Below are positions 23,433 to 30,986 of a DNA stretch of 50,633 bases, in pieces (position 1 is the stretch's first letter; every line of letters begins with the position of its first letter). The notes under the pieces are model-generated. The model had not been told where the DNA came from. It saw only the letters and a program-made list of their open reading frames with translations, and made no database searches. The DNA comes from CAZVIK01 sp964627045 (GTDB lineage Bacteria > Acidobacteriota > Terriglobia > Bryobacterales > Bryobacteraceae), in NCBI GenBank assembly GCA_964627045.1, contig CAZVIK010000004.1, positions 1-50,633 on the forward strand. Direction: 5' to 3'. The position numbers and the translations under genes were made by a program.

Positions 23433-24917
23433 TCAGGAAGCCTTGCGGCTGCCGTAGTAGGGCGCCGGCCCGTGGTGCTGGATCCGGCGCGTGTCACGAA
23501 GCTTGGGGTTGAGGACCTGGTCGTGGGGGATGCCACGCTGGGCGGCGACTTCGGCCATCGATTGGTTTGTCCCCTCCAGGACGGGTTCCTCAGACGCAAG
23601 TTGGGCAATCCGGCGCAGGATCACATCGCAGTAGGCTGGGCTGATCTCCACGCCGTAGCCGGCTCTCTGGAGGACATGAGCCGCAGCGATCGTCGTCCCG
23701 CTGCCGAGGAAGGGATCAAAGACCAAATCGCCGGCGTCGGAAAAGGCCCTGATGAAGAACTCGGCCAGCGCCCGCGGAAACGGCGCCGAATGCGAGCCCT
23801 GGCTGCTCTCGGTCTTCACCTCGACGACATTGCTCGGCCGGGCGATTCCGGTAAAGCGGCCGTCATGATCCCCCAGCAACCCGCTGCCGGAGTTCGACTT
23901 CGGGGTATCGGGCGAGTAGTCGAAGCAGCCGTCAGAGACGTGACCCACTTCCTTGGGCCGGAACTTGATCTCCGGCTGGCGGCAGAAGTGGAAGATCGGC
24001 TCCCAGGCGTTCTTGAAGCGGTTGTTCCAGCCGCCAGGCACCCCGTTGTCGGTCTTGCGCCAGCAGAACTCGTCCACGAACCTCCACTGCCAGTTCCGCG
24101 CGTGGGCCAGGACCAGGTCCTTCACGTACAGGCTGCGCTCTCCTTCCTCGGCGTGCTCCTTGATGTTGAGGAAGTACGACCCGTCGCTGGCGAGCGCGGC
24201 CTCGATGTTCGCGGCGACGGGGCGGTACCAGTCGACGTAATCCTCAGGAGCCACGGGGTGGAAACCGCTCGCGGGGTCATACTCACGCTGCGTCGCGTAG
24301 GGGGGAGAGGTCACGACCACATTGGCCTCTCGGCCTTGGAACAGCTTTGCCACGACGGAAGCGTCCCGGCAGTCTCCGCAGATCACCCGGTGCGGGCCGA
24401 TCTGCCACAGATCGCCCGGCAGAGTCACGGGCTTGGCCGGTGGCGGCGGTACCGCTTCTTCCTCGGGGCCGGCCGAGGCCGTCTCCGTCTCGGCCATTAG
24501 ATCGGCCAACTCACTCTCGCTGAAACCGAGCAAGCCCAACTCGAAGCCCTCGCCCTCGATGGCGGCCAGTTCCGTGGCGAGCACCTCCTCATCCCAGCCG
24601 GCGCTGAGTGCCAGCCGGTTGTCGGCCAGGACATAAGCCCGCCGCTGCAGTTCGCTGAGATGATCCAGGACGATCACCGGGACCTCGGCCAGGCCGAGCC
24701 TGCGCGCCGCCAACAGGCGCCCATGGCCGGCGACGATCCCATCCTTCGAGTCGACCAGGATCGGGTTGGTGAAACCGAACTCGACAATGGACGCCGCGAT
24801 CTGGGCTATCTGCTCCGGCAAGTGGGTCCTGGCGTTACGCGCATAGGGCACGAGCCGGTCCACGGGCCACAGCTCAATACGCTTGGCCATGGCCGGCGTG
24901 ATGCGCGTCTCAGTCAA
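23433..24917 (-). CDS. ParB-domain DNA methyltransferase (second copy)
   Basis: 494 residues from a TTG at 24917 with GGGAG 6 nt upstream (ATG 24890 is the next candidate, without a ribosome binding site). The N-terminal ParB-like domain closely parallels the first copy (YARNARTHLPEQIAQIAASI, GIVAGHGRLLAARRLGLAEV). The catalytic domain has VTSPPYATQREYD (motif IV, about 210) and FDPFLGSGTTIAAAHVL (motif I, about 415). SPPY favours N4-cytosine methylation, though N6-adenine cannot be excluded. The C-terminal 60 residues add a Gln/Arg/His-rich tail. The two enzymes share one plan but differ in catalytic motif, so they should mark different bases. Confidence 0.9.
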   Translation of the reverse strand: MTETRITPAMAKRIELWPVDRLVPYARNARTHLPEQIAQIAASIVEFGFTNPILVDSKDGIVAGHGRLLAARRLGLAEVPVIVLDHLSELQRRAYVLADNRLALSAGWDEEVLATELAAIEGEGFELGLLGFSESELADLMAETETASAGPEEEAVPPPPAKPVTLPGDLWQIGPHRVICGDCRDASVVAKLFQGREANVVVTSPPYATQREYDPASGFHPVAPEDYVDWYRPVAANIEAALASDGSYFLNIKEHAEEGERSLYVKDLVLAHARNWQWRFVDEFCWRKTDNGVPGGWNNRFKNAWEPIFHFCRQPEIKFRPKEVGHVSDGCFDYSPDTPKSNSGSGLLGDHDGRFTGIARPSNVVEVKTESSQGSHSAPFPRALAEFFIRAFSDAGDLVFDPFLGSGTTIAAAHVLQRAGYGVEISPAYCDVILRRIAQLASEEPVLEGTNQSMAEVAAQRGIPHDQVLNPKLRDTRRIQHHGPAPYYGSRKAS

Positions 24918-24928
24918 TCGGGGCTCCC

Positions 24929-24952
24929 GGGTGACAACCTGGGTGACAACCT
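24929..24952. repeat. Two tandem 12-bp units before the second methyltransferase
   Basis: GGGTGACAACCT occurs twice in tandem, about 12 bp from the TTG start at 24917. The leftward strand reads GGTTGTCACC twice, an imperfect palindrome ending just before the ribosome binding site. It could be an operator or simple duplication. Confidence 0.6.
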
Positions 24953-24965
24953 TTCCTCAGCCTTG

Positions 24966-25157
24966 TCAGTAGCGAAATCGTGCCATCCAGCAACCCGCCG
25001 CCGAGAGCCCCAGTGAGGACCCAGAATTGCAAGCGGCAACGGGCTTGTTCACTGGGTCTACGGCTCCTCGCAAGGATTTCTGCTGCTGTGGCCGTCGAAA
25101 CGCACCTCGCAGCCACGCGATGTACCTTCCTCCGCTCTTGCCTCGACTGCGTTTCAT
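24966..25157 (-). CDS. Small basic phage ORF, low confidence
   Basis: 63 residues from ATG 25157, overlapping the previous stop in ATGA fashion. The start is basic (MKRSRGKSGGRYIAWLRGAF), the rest Ser/Gly/Ala-rich and without a motif. A second leftward frame from GTG 25116 to 24910 covers much of the same DNA (AEILARSRRPSEQARCRLQF) and also overlaps the methyltransferase start. One of the two may be real. The ATGA overlap slightly favours this one. Confidence 0.35.
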   Translation of the reverse strand: MKRSRGKSGGRYIAWLRGAFRRPQQQKSLRGAVDPVNKPVAACNSGSSLGLSAAGCWMARFRY

Positions 25158-25495
25158 GTGGCCAGACAATCCACCAACACCTGGAGGAACACCCCGCGGG
25201 TAACGACGAGTTCCCCGTTCTCGCCCCGCTGGTCTACCCTTCGGAGCCGCCAGCAGCGGCCACCGTTGTCGAGTTGCTCGATGTGGCTGTACTTGGTTCC
25301 CACTCTCGCTCGTGCGGTGACGGGACTCGTGCCATCGCTCTCGCGCAACCACACCGCACGCAGATGCCCCTTGCGCCCATAGGAAGGCTCGAGGAAGCCA
25401 GCGGCGACCAGTCGCTGGGCGTTCGCAAGTGTGCGCCAGCCAACGCAGCGGCCGTCAGGCGCGTAGAGCGGGATTCGATCGCACTTTGAAGACAC
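25154..25495 (-). CDS. Small phage protein of unknown function
   Basis: 113 residues from GTG 25495, the only suitable start although it has no good ribosome binding site. The sequence KCDRIPLYAPDGRCVGWRTL, then AQRLVAAGFLEPSYGRKGHL and AVWLRESDG is a compact alpha/beta pattern that I believe recurs in small proteins of soil-bacterial elements; no function is known to me. It is the first gene of the leftward operon and is preceded by the repeat-bearing control region. Confidence 0.65.
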   Translation of the reverse strand: MSSKCDRIPLYAPDGRCVGWRTLANAQRLVAAGFLEPSYGRKGHLRAVWLRESDGTSPVTARARVGTKYSHIEQLDNGGRCWRLRRVDQRGENGELVVTRGVFLQVLVDCLAT

Positions 25496-25591
25496 GAGGA
25501 TTCAGGAGATTCGAGGGAAGGAGTTGTTCGAGAGTCCCGTCTCTCGCTGGTGGGATGCGGGATTTGCGAGAGGCCCCGCGAGCCTCTGGGG

Positions 25592-25610
25592 GAACGCTGC
25601 AGCAGCGTTC
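25592..25610. repeat. Short perfect hairpin near the predicted start of transcription
   Basis: GAACGCT and AGCGTTC flank GCAGC. It begins 8 bp inside the predicted -10 box on the transcribed side, so it would form in the first bases of the leader RNA or act as an operator. Confidence 0.5.
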
Positions 25611-25617
25611 TACTCAA

Positions 25618-25646
25618 GCTTTAACACGGCACGCTTCGCTCGTCAA
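25618..25646 (-). promoter_or_regulatory. Putative sigma70 promoter of the leftward phage operon
   Basis: Leftward strand: TTGACG (25641-25646), 17-bp spacer, TAAAGC (25618-25623). The -35 is strong and the -10 weak. It faces the gene starting at 25495 and is the best match in the 507-bp control region. Confidence 0.4.
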
Positions 25647-25698
25647 GAGAAAAACGCAGCGAGAAAGATTTGTTTTGAAAGTCGGCGGGAACGTGGTA

Positions 25699-25762
25699 GC
25701 GATCGGTTCTGCATGTATAGGGAAAAATCAAGTTGTCTCCGTGTCGCGATACGCAGTACAAG
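25699..25762. repeat. Direct repeat, copy 1 of 2 (64 bp)
   Basis: Identical to the second copy at 62 of 64 positions, starting GCGATCGGTTCTGCATG and ending CAGTACAAG. It carries a near-palindrome GTGTCGCGATAC with a TCGCGA core, a plausible repressor site. Spacing between copies is 110 bp. Confidence 0.85.
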
Positions 25763-25808
25763 CGAGCAAGCCTACCATCCCTACCACGATTACCAAGTCA
25801 CCGTCGGG

Positions 25809-25872
25809 GCGATCGGTTCTGCATGTATAGGGAAAAATCAAGTTGTCTCCGTGTCGCGATACAGAGTACAAG
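25809..25872. repeat. Direct repeat, copy 2 of 2 (64 bp)
   Basis: Differs from copy 1 by two neighbouring bases (GC to AG) just after the GTGTCGCGATAC near-palindrome, which is itself unchanged. Confidence 0.85.
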
Positions 25873-25925
25873 ACACCATGCACCCCATCGGTACCACGCC
25901 TAGCGTGGCGAGTGAGTTTGGGTTT

Positions 25926-25958
25926 GGACCCGAATTGGACCCTGTTCGGACCCTGTTA
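25926..25958. repeat. Three 11-bp iterons near tRNA-Pro
   Basis: GGACCCGAATT, GGACCCTGTTC and GGACCCTGTTA follow each other with an 11-bp period, close to one DNA turn, 45 bp from the end of tRNA-Pro. Evenly spaced short repeats beside a tRNA 3' end resemble integrase arm-type sites, but this is inference. Confidence 0.55.
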
Positions 25959-26002
25959 TGGAGTGAGGACGGAGTTGTACGGCGGTAAGTGTTTGAGGGG
26001 TT

Positions 26003-26080
26003 TGGTCGGGCCGCGGGGATTTGAACCCCGGACCTCTTGCACCCCAAGCAAGCGCGCTAGCCAGGCTGCGCCACGGCCCG
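26003..26080 (-). tRNA. tRNA-Pro(GGG), 3' CCA encoded
   Basis: Cloverleaf on the leftward strand: 7-bp acceptor CGGGCCG/CGGCCCG, D arm GCGC...GCGC, anticodon stem CTTGC/GCAAG with loop TTGGGGT (anticodon GGG), T arm CGGGG TTCAAAT CCCCG, discriminator A, then encoded CCA. It starts 42 bp after the atpC stop. The 3' end borders the phage block, making it a likely integration site. Confidence 0.96.
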
Positions 26081-26122
26081 ATTCTCTTTGAGTTTACCGC
26101 ATCCGCGGCATCGGGGTCCCGA

Positions 26123-26527
26123 CTACTTCTTCCCCGCCGCGTCCAACCGCGCCTGTGCGCGGTTCAGCGCGCCCAACGCCCGGGCCACATCCAGATCGCC
26201 CGGCGGGTGGCTCAGACGATCCAACGCCCGCTTGCGGGCCTCTTCGGCGCGCGCCATGTCGATCTCGTCCGCCTTCTCGGCGTGGTCCGCCAGAACGCGA
26301 ACGTGGTCGCCAAGCACCTCCACCCATCCGCCGTCCACTGCCAGATGTCGCGCTCGACCACCGGCCGTGTAGATCAGGTCCCCGGTTCCGATCTCGCCGA
26401 GTAACGGCGAATGCCCCGGCAGCACTCCGATGTACCCATTCACCAATGGGATATCGGCTTCGCTCACCTGCTCGTGCACCAGCAGGCGGTCCGGCGTCGC
26501 GATTTCCAGATCAAAGGTCTCCGCCAT
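26123..26527 (-). CDS. atpC: ATP synthase epsilon subunit
   Basis: 134 residues, the usual length. The N-terminal beta-sandwich begins with TFDLEIATPDRLL and carries GYIGVLPGHSPLLGEIGTG, the family signature; the C-terminal helix-turn-helix follows (EIDMARAEEARKRALDRL, then ARALGALNRAQARLDAA). Epsilon links the rotor stalk to the c-ring and restrains ATP hydrolysis. It is last in the operon, 8 bp after the beta gene. The tRNA-Pro gene 42 bp further may be read from the same transcript. Confidence 0.95.
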   Translation of the reverse strand: MAETFDLEIATPDRLLVHEQVSEADIPLVNGYIGVLPGHSPLLGEIGTGDLIYTAGGRARHLAVDGGWVEVLGDHVRVLADHAEKADEIDMARAEEARKRALDRLSHPPGDLDVARALGALNRAQARLDAAGKK

Positions 26528-26535
26528 ACGCGGTC

Positions 26536-27996
26536 CTATGCGCCAACCTTCTTCAGTTCCTCAGCCGTCTGGAGAACGTCCTCGATGGGGCCTTGCATGT
26601 AGAAGGCCTGCTCGGGAATGTCGTCGTGCTTACCCTCGACGATCTCCTTGAAGCCGCGGATGGTGTCGGCTACCTTCACGTACTTGCCGGGCCGGCCGGT
26701 GAACGGCTCGGCCACGTTGAACGGTTGTGAGAGGAACTTTTGGATCTTGCGCGCCCGGGCGACGGTCTGCTTGTCTTCGTCGGATAGCTCGTCGATACCC
26801 AGGATGGCGATGATGTCCTGGAGGTCTTTATACCTCTGCAGGATCTGCTTGACAGACTGCGCGGTGTTGTAGTGCTCCTCGCCGACGACCAGCGGGTCCA
26901 TGATGCGCGAGGTCGATGCCAGCGGGTCCACCGCCGGGTAGATACCCAATTCCACGATGGCGCGTGAAAGGTTCGTGGTCGCATCCAGGTGCGCGAAGGT
27001 CGTGGCAGGGGCGGGGTCGGTATAGTCGTCGGCGGGCACGTAGATGGCCTGCACGGAGGTGATCGACCCCTTCTTGGTCGACGTGATGCGCTCCTGGAGT
27101 TCGCCCATCTCTGTGGCCAGGTTCGGTTGGTAACCGACGGCCGAAGGCATGCGGCCAAGCAGCGCCGACACCTCGGAACCCGCCTGTGTGAAGCGGAAGA
27201 TGTTGTCGATAAACAGCAGCACGTCCTGGCCCTCTTCGTCGCGGAAGTACTCCGCGGCCGTGAGGCCGGTCAACCCAACCCGAAGGCGCGCGCCGGGGGG
27301 CTCGGTCATCTGACCGTAGATCAGCGCGCACTTTGACTTGGTCCAGTCCTTGGGGTCGATGACGCCCGAACCCTGCATATCGAGCCAAAGGTCGTTGCCC
27401 TCGCGGGTGCGCTCGCCGACTCCCGCGAACACCGAGATGCCGCCATGGTGCAGGGCGATGTTGTGAATCAACTCCATGATCACGACCGTCTTGCCGACGC
27501 CAGCGCCGCCAAACAGCCCGATCTTGCCGCCCTTCAAGTATGGCTCCAACAGGTCCACCACTTTGATGCCGGTCTCGAGCATCTGCAACTCGGTGGACTG
27601 CTCCTCGAAGGCCGGCGCCGGACGGTGGATCGGATAGAACTTGGTGGCGTTCACCGGGCCCATGCGATCCACCGGCTCGCCGATGACGTTCAGGACGCGG
27701 CCCAGCGTCTCTTTGCCGACCGGAACGGTCACCGGCCGGCCCAGGCTTTCGCACTTCATGCCCCGGACCAAGCCGTCGGTGGGCTGAAGCGCGATGGTAC
27801 GCACGCGGCCCTCCCCGATGTGCTGGGCGACTTCGGCGATGATGTTGATGGGCGCCGGAACCTGGAAGCCCTCACTCGTGATGCGGATCGCCGTGTTGAT
27901 CAGCGGGATCTGCCCTTCCGGAAACTGGATGTCCACGGCCGGACCCGCAACCTGGATCACCTTGCCGACTACGTTGTTGGATGTTTGCGTCTGCAT
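26536..27996 (-). CDS. atpD: ATP synthase beta subunit
   Basis: 486 residues, full length. It has the N-terminal barrel (GKVIQVAGPAVDIQFPEG), the P-loop GGAGVGKTVVIMELI (about 155-170), catalytic GERTREGNDL (Glu) and Walker B VLLFIDNIFRFTQAG. The ATP site lies in the F1 head and the chain works with alpha in a 3:3 ring. It is in the order gamma-beta-epsilon of the usual atp operon, 39 bp after gamma, a little wider than the other gaps. Confidence 0.98.
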   Translation of the reverse strand: MQTQTSNNVVGKVIQVAGPAVDIQFPEGQIPLINTAIRITSEGFQVPAPINIIAEVAQHIGEGRVRTIALQPTDGLVRGMKCESLGRPVTVPVGKETLGRVLNVIGEPVDRMGPVNATKFYPIHRPAPAFEEQSTELQMLETGIKVVDLLEPYLKGGKIGLFGGAGVGKTVVIMELIHNIALHHGGISVFAGVGERTREGNDLWLDMQGSGVIDPKDWTKSKCALIYGQMTEPPGARLRVGLTGLTAAEYFRDEEGQDVLLFIDNIFRFTQAGSEVSALLGRMPSAVGYQPNLATEMGELQERITSTKKGSITSVQAIYVPADDYTDPAPATTFAHLDATTNLSRAIVELGIYPAVDPLASTSRIMDPLVVGEEHYNTAQSVKQILQRYKDLQDIIAILGIDELSDEDKQTVARARKIQKFLSQPFNVAEPFTGRPGKYVKVADTIRGFKEIVEGKHDDIPEQAFYMQGPIEDVLQTAEELKKVGA

Positions 27997-28035
27997 CGTC
28001 TAAGACCGTCCCTGAAGGCGAATCGCTCCCCGCCC

Positions 28036-28890
28036 CTACTCCACTCCTGCCGCGCCACTGACGACTTCGATGATCTCCTTGGTGATGCTGGCCTGGCGCA
28101 CGCGGTTCATGTACAGCGTCAGCCGGTCGATCATGTCGGCTGCGTTGGTGGTAGCCGCGTCCATGGCCGTCATGCGCGCCGCCTGCTGCGCGGCGCCGGA
28201 CTCCAACAGCGCGCGGTAGATCTCCACTTCGACGTACCGCGGCAACAGCTTTTCCAGTAGTTCGGCCGGCGGTTTCTCGTAGATGTAGTCGATGGGCACC
28301 GCCTCGGGGGGAACCGTGGCCGGTAAAATCCGGTTGACCACCAGGCGCTGCGCCATGATGCTCTTGAACTCGTTATACAGCACGTAGACCGCGTCGATTT
28401 CCCCCGCCGAAAACCGCTCGACCACCCTTCCGGCAATCGCCACAGAGTCCGCGTAGGTGACCTTCTCGGTGAAGCCCACCCGCTCGCCGGAAATCGCCGC
28501 CTCGCGCTTGCGGAAAAAATCCCGCCCCTTGCGCCCGAGCAGTTCGAGCTCGATTTTCCCCTCGTGTTCCCGCAGGAACGTCTGCGCGGCTTTGATCAGG
28601 TTCGAGTTGAACGCCCCGGCCAGCCCGCGGTCGGCCGTAATCAGAATCAACTGGATGCGCTCCTCCGGCCGTTCAGCCAGAAGCGGGTGCGCCAAGCGCT
28701 CGTCGCCCTTGGCCGATTCGGCCACGTCGGCGAGCAGGCGTTCGAGCATCCCGGCATAGGGACGCGCCGCCAGCACCCGGTCCTGCGCCCGCCGCAGCTT
28801 CGCCGACGAGACCAGCTTCATGGCCCGCGTGATTTGCTGCGTGCTCCTGACTGAGCGTATGCGGCGTCGAATATCGATGAGGCTGGGCAT
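28036..28890 (-). CDS. atpG: ATP synthase gamma subunit
   Basis: 284 residues. N-terminal coiled-coil helix DIRRRIRSVRSTQQITRAMKL is the family hallmark; the C-terminal helix ends ITKEIIEVVSGAAGVE. Between them is the alpha/beta domain with LILITADRGLAGAFNSNL. It forms the rotating central shaft of F1. It lies 19 bp after alpha. Nothing in the sequence departs from the family. Confidence 0.97.
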   Translation of the reverse strand: MPSLIDIRRRIRSVRSTQQITRAMKLVSSAKLRRAQDRVLAARPYAGMLERLLADVAESAKGDERLAHPLLAERPEERIQLILITADRGLAGAFNSNLIKAAQTFLREHEGKIELELLGRKGRDFFRKREAAISGERVGFTEKVTYADSVAIAGRVVERFSAGEIDAVYVLYNEFKSIMAQRLVVNRILPATVPPEAVPIDYIYEKPPAELLEKLLPRYVEVEIYRALLESGAAQQAARMTAMDAATTNAADMIDRLTLYMNRVRQASITKEIIEVVSGAAGVE

Positions 28891-28909
28891 GAATGAACCC
28901 CGGCGGCCG

Positions 28910-30433
28910 CTAGGCTTTCTGCTCCGACAGGAAGCGCTCCTTGAACTCCTTGATCAGAGCGGTTACTTCGGCGCGTAGCGCGTCATCCAGCGCCTTCTTC
29001 TCGCGGATCTGCTCCAGCACCTGCGGGCGCGAATTGTCAGTGAAGCGGAACAGACCTTCCTCGAACTCGCGCACCCTCTCCTGCGGGACATCGTCCAGAA
29101 ACGCGTTAGTGCCGGCGAAGATAATCAGGATCTGCTTTTCGACCGGAAGCGGCTTGTACTGGCCCTGCTTCAGAATCTCCACCAGCCGGCGGCCGCGGTT
29201 CAACTGCGCCAAAGACGCCTTATCCAGATCCGAGCCGAACTGGGCAAACGCGGCCAGTTCGCGGTACTGGGCCAGGTCCAAGCGGAGGCTGCCTGCCACC
29301 TGCCGCATGGCGCGAACCTGGGCGTTGCCGCCGACGCGGCTCACCGAGACGCCGGCGTTGATGGCTGGCCGCACGTTCGAGTTGAACATATCGGTCTCCA
29401 GAAAGATCTGGCCATCGGTGATCGAGATGACATTGGTCGGAATGTAGGCCGAAAGGTCGCCCGCCTGGGTCTCAATCACGGGAAGCGCCGTCAGCGAACC
29501 GCCGCCCAGGGCGTCCGACATCTTGGCGGCCCTTTCCAGCAACCGGCTGTGCAGATAGAACACGTCTCCCGGGAACGCCTCGCGCCCGGGGGGACGGCGC
29601 AGAAGCAGCGAGATCTCGCGGTAGGCCGCCGCGTGCTTGGACAGGTCGTCGTAGAAACACACCGCATGACGGCCGGTGTCGCGGAAGTACTCGCCCATGG
29701 CGCAGCCGGAATACGGCGCGATGTACTGCATCGGCGCCGGATCGCTGGCCGTGGCGGCCACCACGATGGTGTAGTCCATGGCGCCGTAGTCTTCCAGCGT
29801 CTTGACCACCTGGGCCACAGTGGAGCGCTTCTGGCCGATGGCCACGTACACGCAGATTACGCCGCTGCCCTTCTGGTTGATGATGGTGTCCAGGATGAGG
29901 GCCGTCTTGCCGGTCTGGCGGTCGCCGATGATCAACTCGCGCTGGCCGCGGCCGATGGGGATCATGGCGTCGATCGCCTTGATGCCGGTCTGCAGCGGCT
30001 CCTTCACGGGTTGCCGGTCAACGACGCCCGGCGCCAGCCGTTCGAGCGAGTTGAACTTGTCGGTATCGATCGGGTCCTTGCCGTCGATGGGCTGGCCGAG
30101 GGCGTTCACCACACGCCCGACCAGGGCCTCGCCCACCGGGATGGACATGATGCGGCCGGTACGGCGGACCTCGTCGCCTTCCTTGATCTCCTGGGCTTCG
30201 CCGAGCAGCACGGCGCCCACCTGATCCTCTTCGAGGTTGAGGGCGAGTCCCGATACCCCGTGCGGGAACTCGATGAGTTCCCCGGCCATCACCAGCTCCA
30301 AACCGTGGATGCGGGCGATGCCATCGCCGACCGAGATCACATAACCTGTCTCGGCGACGCTGACGGCCTTTTCGTAGTTGTCGATCTCTTCGCGCAGTAC
30401 CCGCGCGATCTCGTCTGCCCGAATTTGAGCCAT
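28910..30433 (-). CDS. atpA: ATP synthase alpha subunit
   Basis: 507 residues, full length. N-terminal helix (IRADEIARVLREEIDNYEK), P-loop GDRQTGKTALILDTI (about 170-185), and a C-terminal domain with the conserved PLPVEKQILIIFAG. It binds nucleotide at the non-catalytic sites and joins F1 to the delta stator. It follows atpH by 4 bp. The usual VISVGDGIARIHGL start region is present, so the ATG used is secure. Confidence 0.98.
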   Translation of the reverse strand: MAQIRADEIARVLREEIDNYEKAVSVAETGYVISVGDGIARIHGLELVMAGELIEFPHGVSGLALNLEEDQVGAVLLGEAQEIKEGDEVRRTGRIMSIPVGEALVGRVVNALGQPIDGKDPIDTDKFNSLERLAPGVVDRQPVKEPLQTGIKAIDAMIPIGRGQRELIIGDRQTGKTALILDTIINQKGSGVICVYVAIGQKRSTVAQVVKTLEDYGAMDYTIVVAATASDPAPMQYIAPYSGCAMGEYFRDTGRHAVCFYDDLSKHAAAYREISLLLRRPPGREAFPGDVFYLHSRLLERAAKMSDALGGGSLTALPVIETQAGDLSAYIPTNVISITDGQIFLETDMFNSNVRPAINAGVSVSRVGGNAQVRAMRQVAGSLRLDLAQYRELAAFAQFGSDLDKASLAQLNRGRRLVEILKQGQYKPLPVEKQILIIFAGTNAFLDDVPQERVREFEEGLFRFTDNSRPQVLEQIREKKALDDALRAEVTALIKEFKERFLSEQKA

Positions 30434-30437
30434 AGCG

Positions 30438-30983
30438 CTATTCCGTCAATCTGCGGCGTAGTGCGTCGAGTTGCCCGCGCACCGAGCCGTCGTAAATCGT
30501 CGATCCGATCCGCGTCACCACGCCGCCGATCAGATCCTCATCCAAGGAGAACTTGCAGCGGACCTGCTTTCCCGTCACCCGGCCGAGCCGCGCGGAGACG
30601 GCCTCCCGCTGCTCGGCGGCGAGCGGGCGCGCCGTGGTTACGTCCGCCTCCACGGTGCCGGTGCGCTCGTCGATCAGCGCTTGAAACGCCTCCCGCACCT
30701 CAAGGAGCATCCCGGTGCGACGGTGGTCGATCAGGACGTACAGGAAATTCTTCACCAGCCGGGAGACGCCCAACTGGCCGGCCAACCGCGTCACCACCGC
30801 CCGTTTGCGGGACGGGGTCACGGCCGGCGACAGAAGGACGCTGCGCAACTCCGGCGAGGCCGAAACCACCTGCTCGAAAGCGGCCAGATCCCCGGTGGCC
30901 GTCTGGGGGGCCAGCCCCTTGGCTGGATCCAAGACCAAGTCCGCCAGCGCCCGCGCGTATCGCGATGCCACCGCCCGTGCCAT
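30438..30983 (-). CDS. atpH: ATP synthase delta subunit
   Basis: 181 residues, six-helix N-domain (SRYARALADLVLDPAKGL, then LVKNFLYVLIDHRRTGML) and the C-terminal strand motif CKFSLDEDLIGGVVTRIGS that ends in a typical DGSVRGQLDALRRRL. Delta connects the top of alpha3beta3 to the b/b' stalk. It lies 3 bp after atpF and 4 bp before atpA. Confidence 0.96.
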   Translation of the reverse strand: MARAVASRYARALADLVLDPAKGLAPQTATGDLAAFEQVVSASPELRSVLLSPAVTPSRKRAVVTRLAGQLGVSRLVKNFLYVLIDHRRTGMLLEVREAFQALIDERTGTVEADVTTARPLAAEQREAVSARLGRVTGKQVRCKFSLDEDLIGGVVTRIGSTIYDGSVRGQLDALRRRLTE

Positions 30984-30986
30984 AGG

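Larger units (their letters stand above)
25496..26002. promoter_or_regulatory. Control region between phage operon and tRNA-Pro
   Basis: About 507 bp with no credible gene. From left to right it holds a 7-bp hairpin (25592-25610), a putative leftward promoter, two 64-bp direct repeats and three 11-bp iterons next to tRNA-Pro. Frames open in this stretch are repetitive and not protein-like. Confidence 0.7.

Noticed and set aside
25699..25872. CRISPR array
   Set aside because: Only two copies, 64 bp long, with one spacer and no cas genes; better explained as a regulatory duplication.
25926..25958. Replication origin iterons
   Set aside because: Only three copies, no replication initiator gene nearby and no AT-rich unwinding region; arm-type integrase sites fit the tRNA setting better.
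25429..25988. Rightward frames of 130-150 codons in the control region
   Set aside because: They run across the direct repeats and iterons, are antisense to the 113-residue gene at one end and lack ribosome binding sites and protein-like composition.
25838..26091. Short frames over tRNA-Pro, such as one reading GVQIPAARPNP
   Set aside because: These are the well-known false translations of a tRNA gene.
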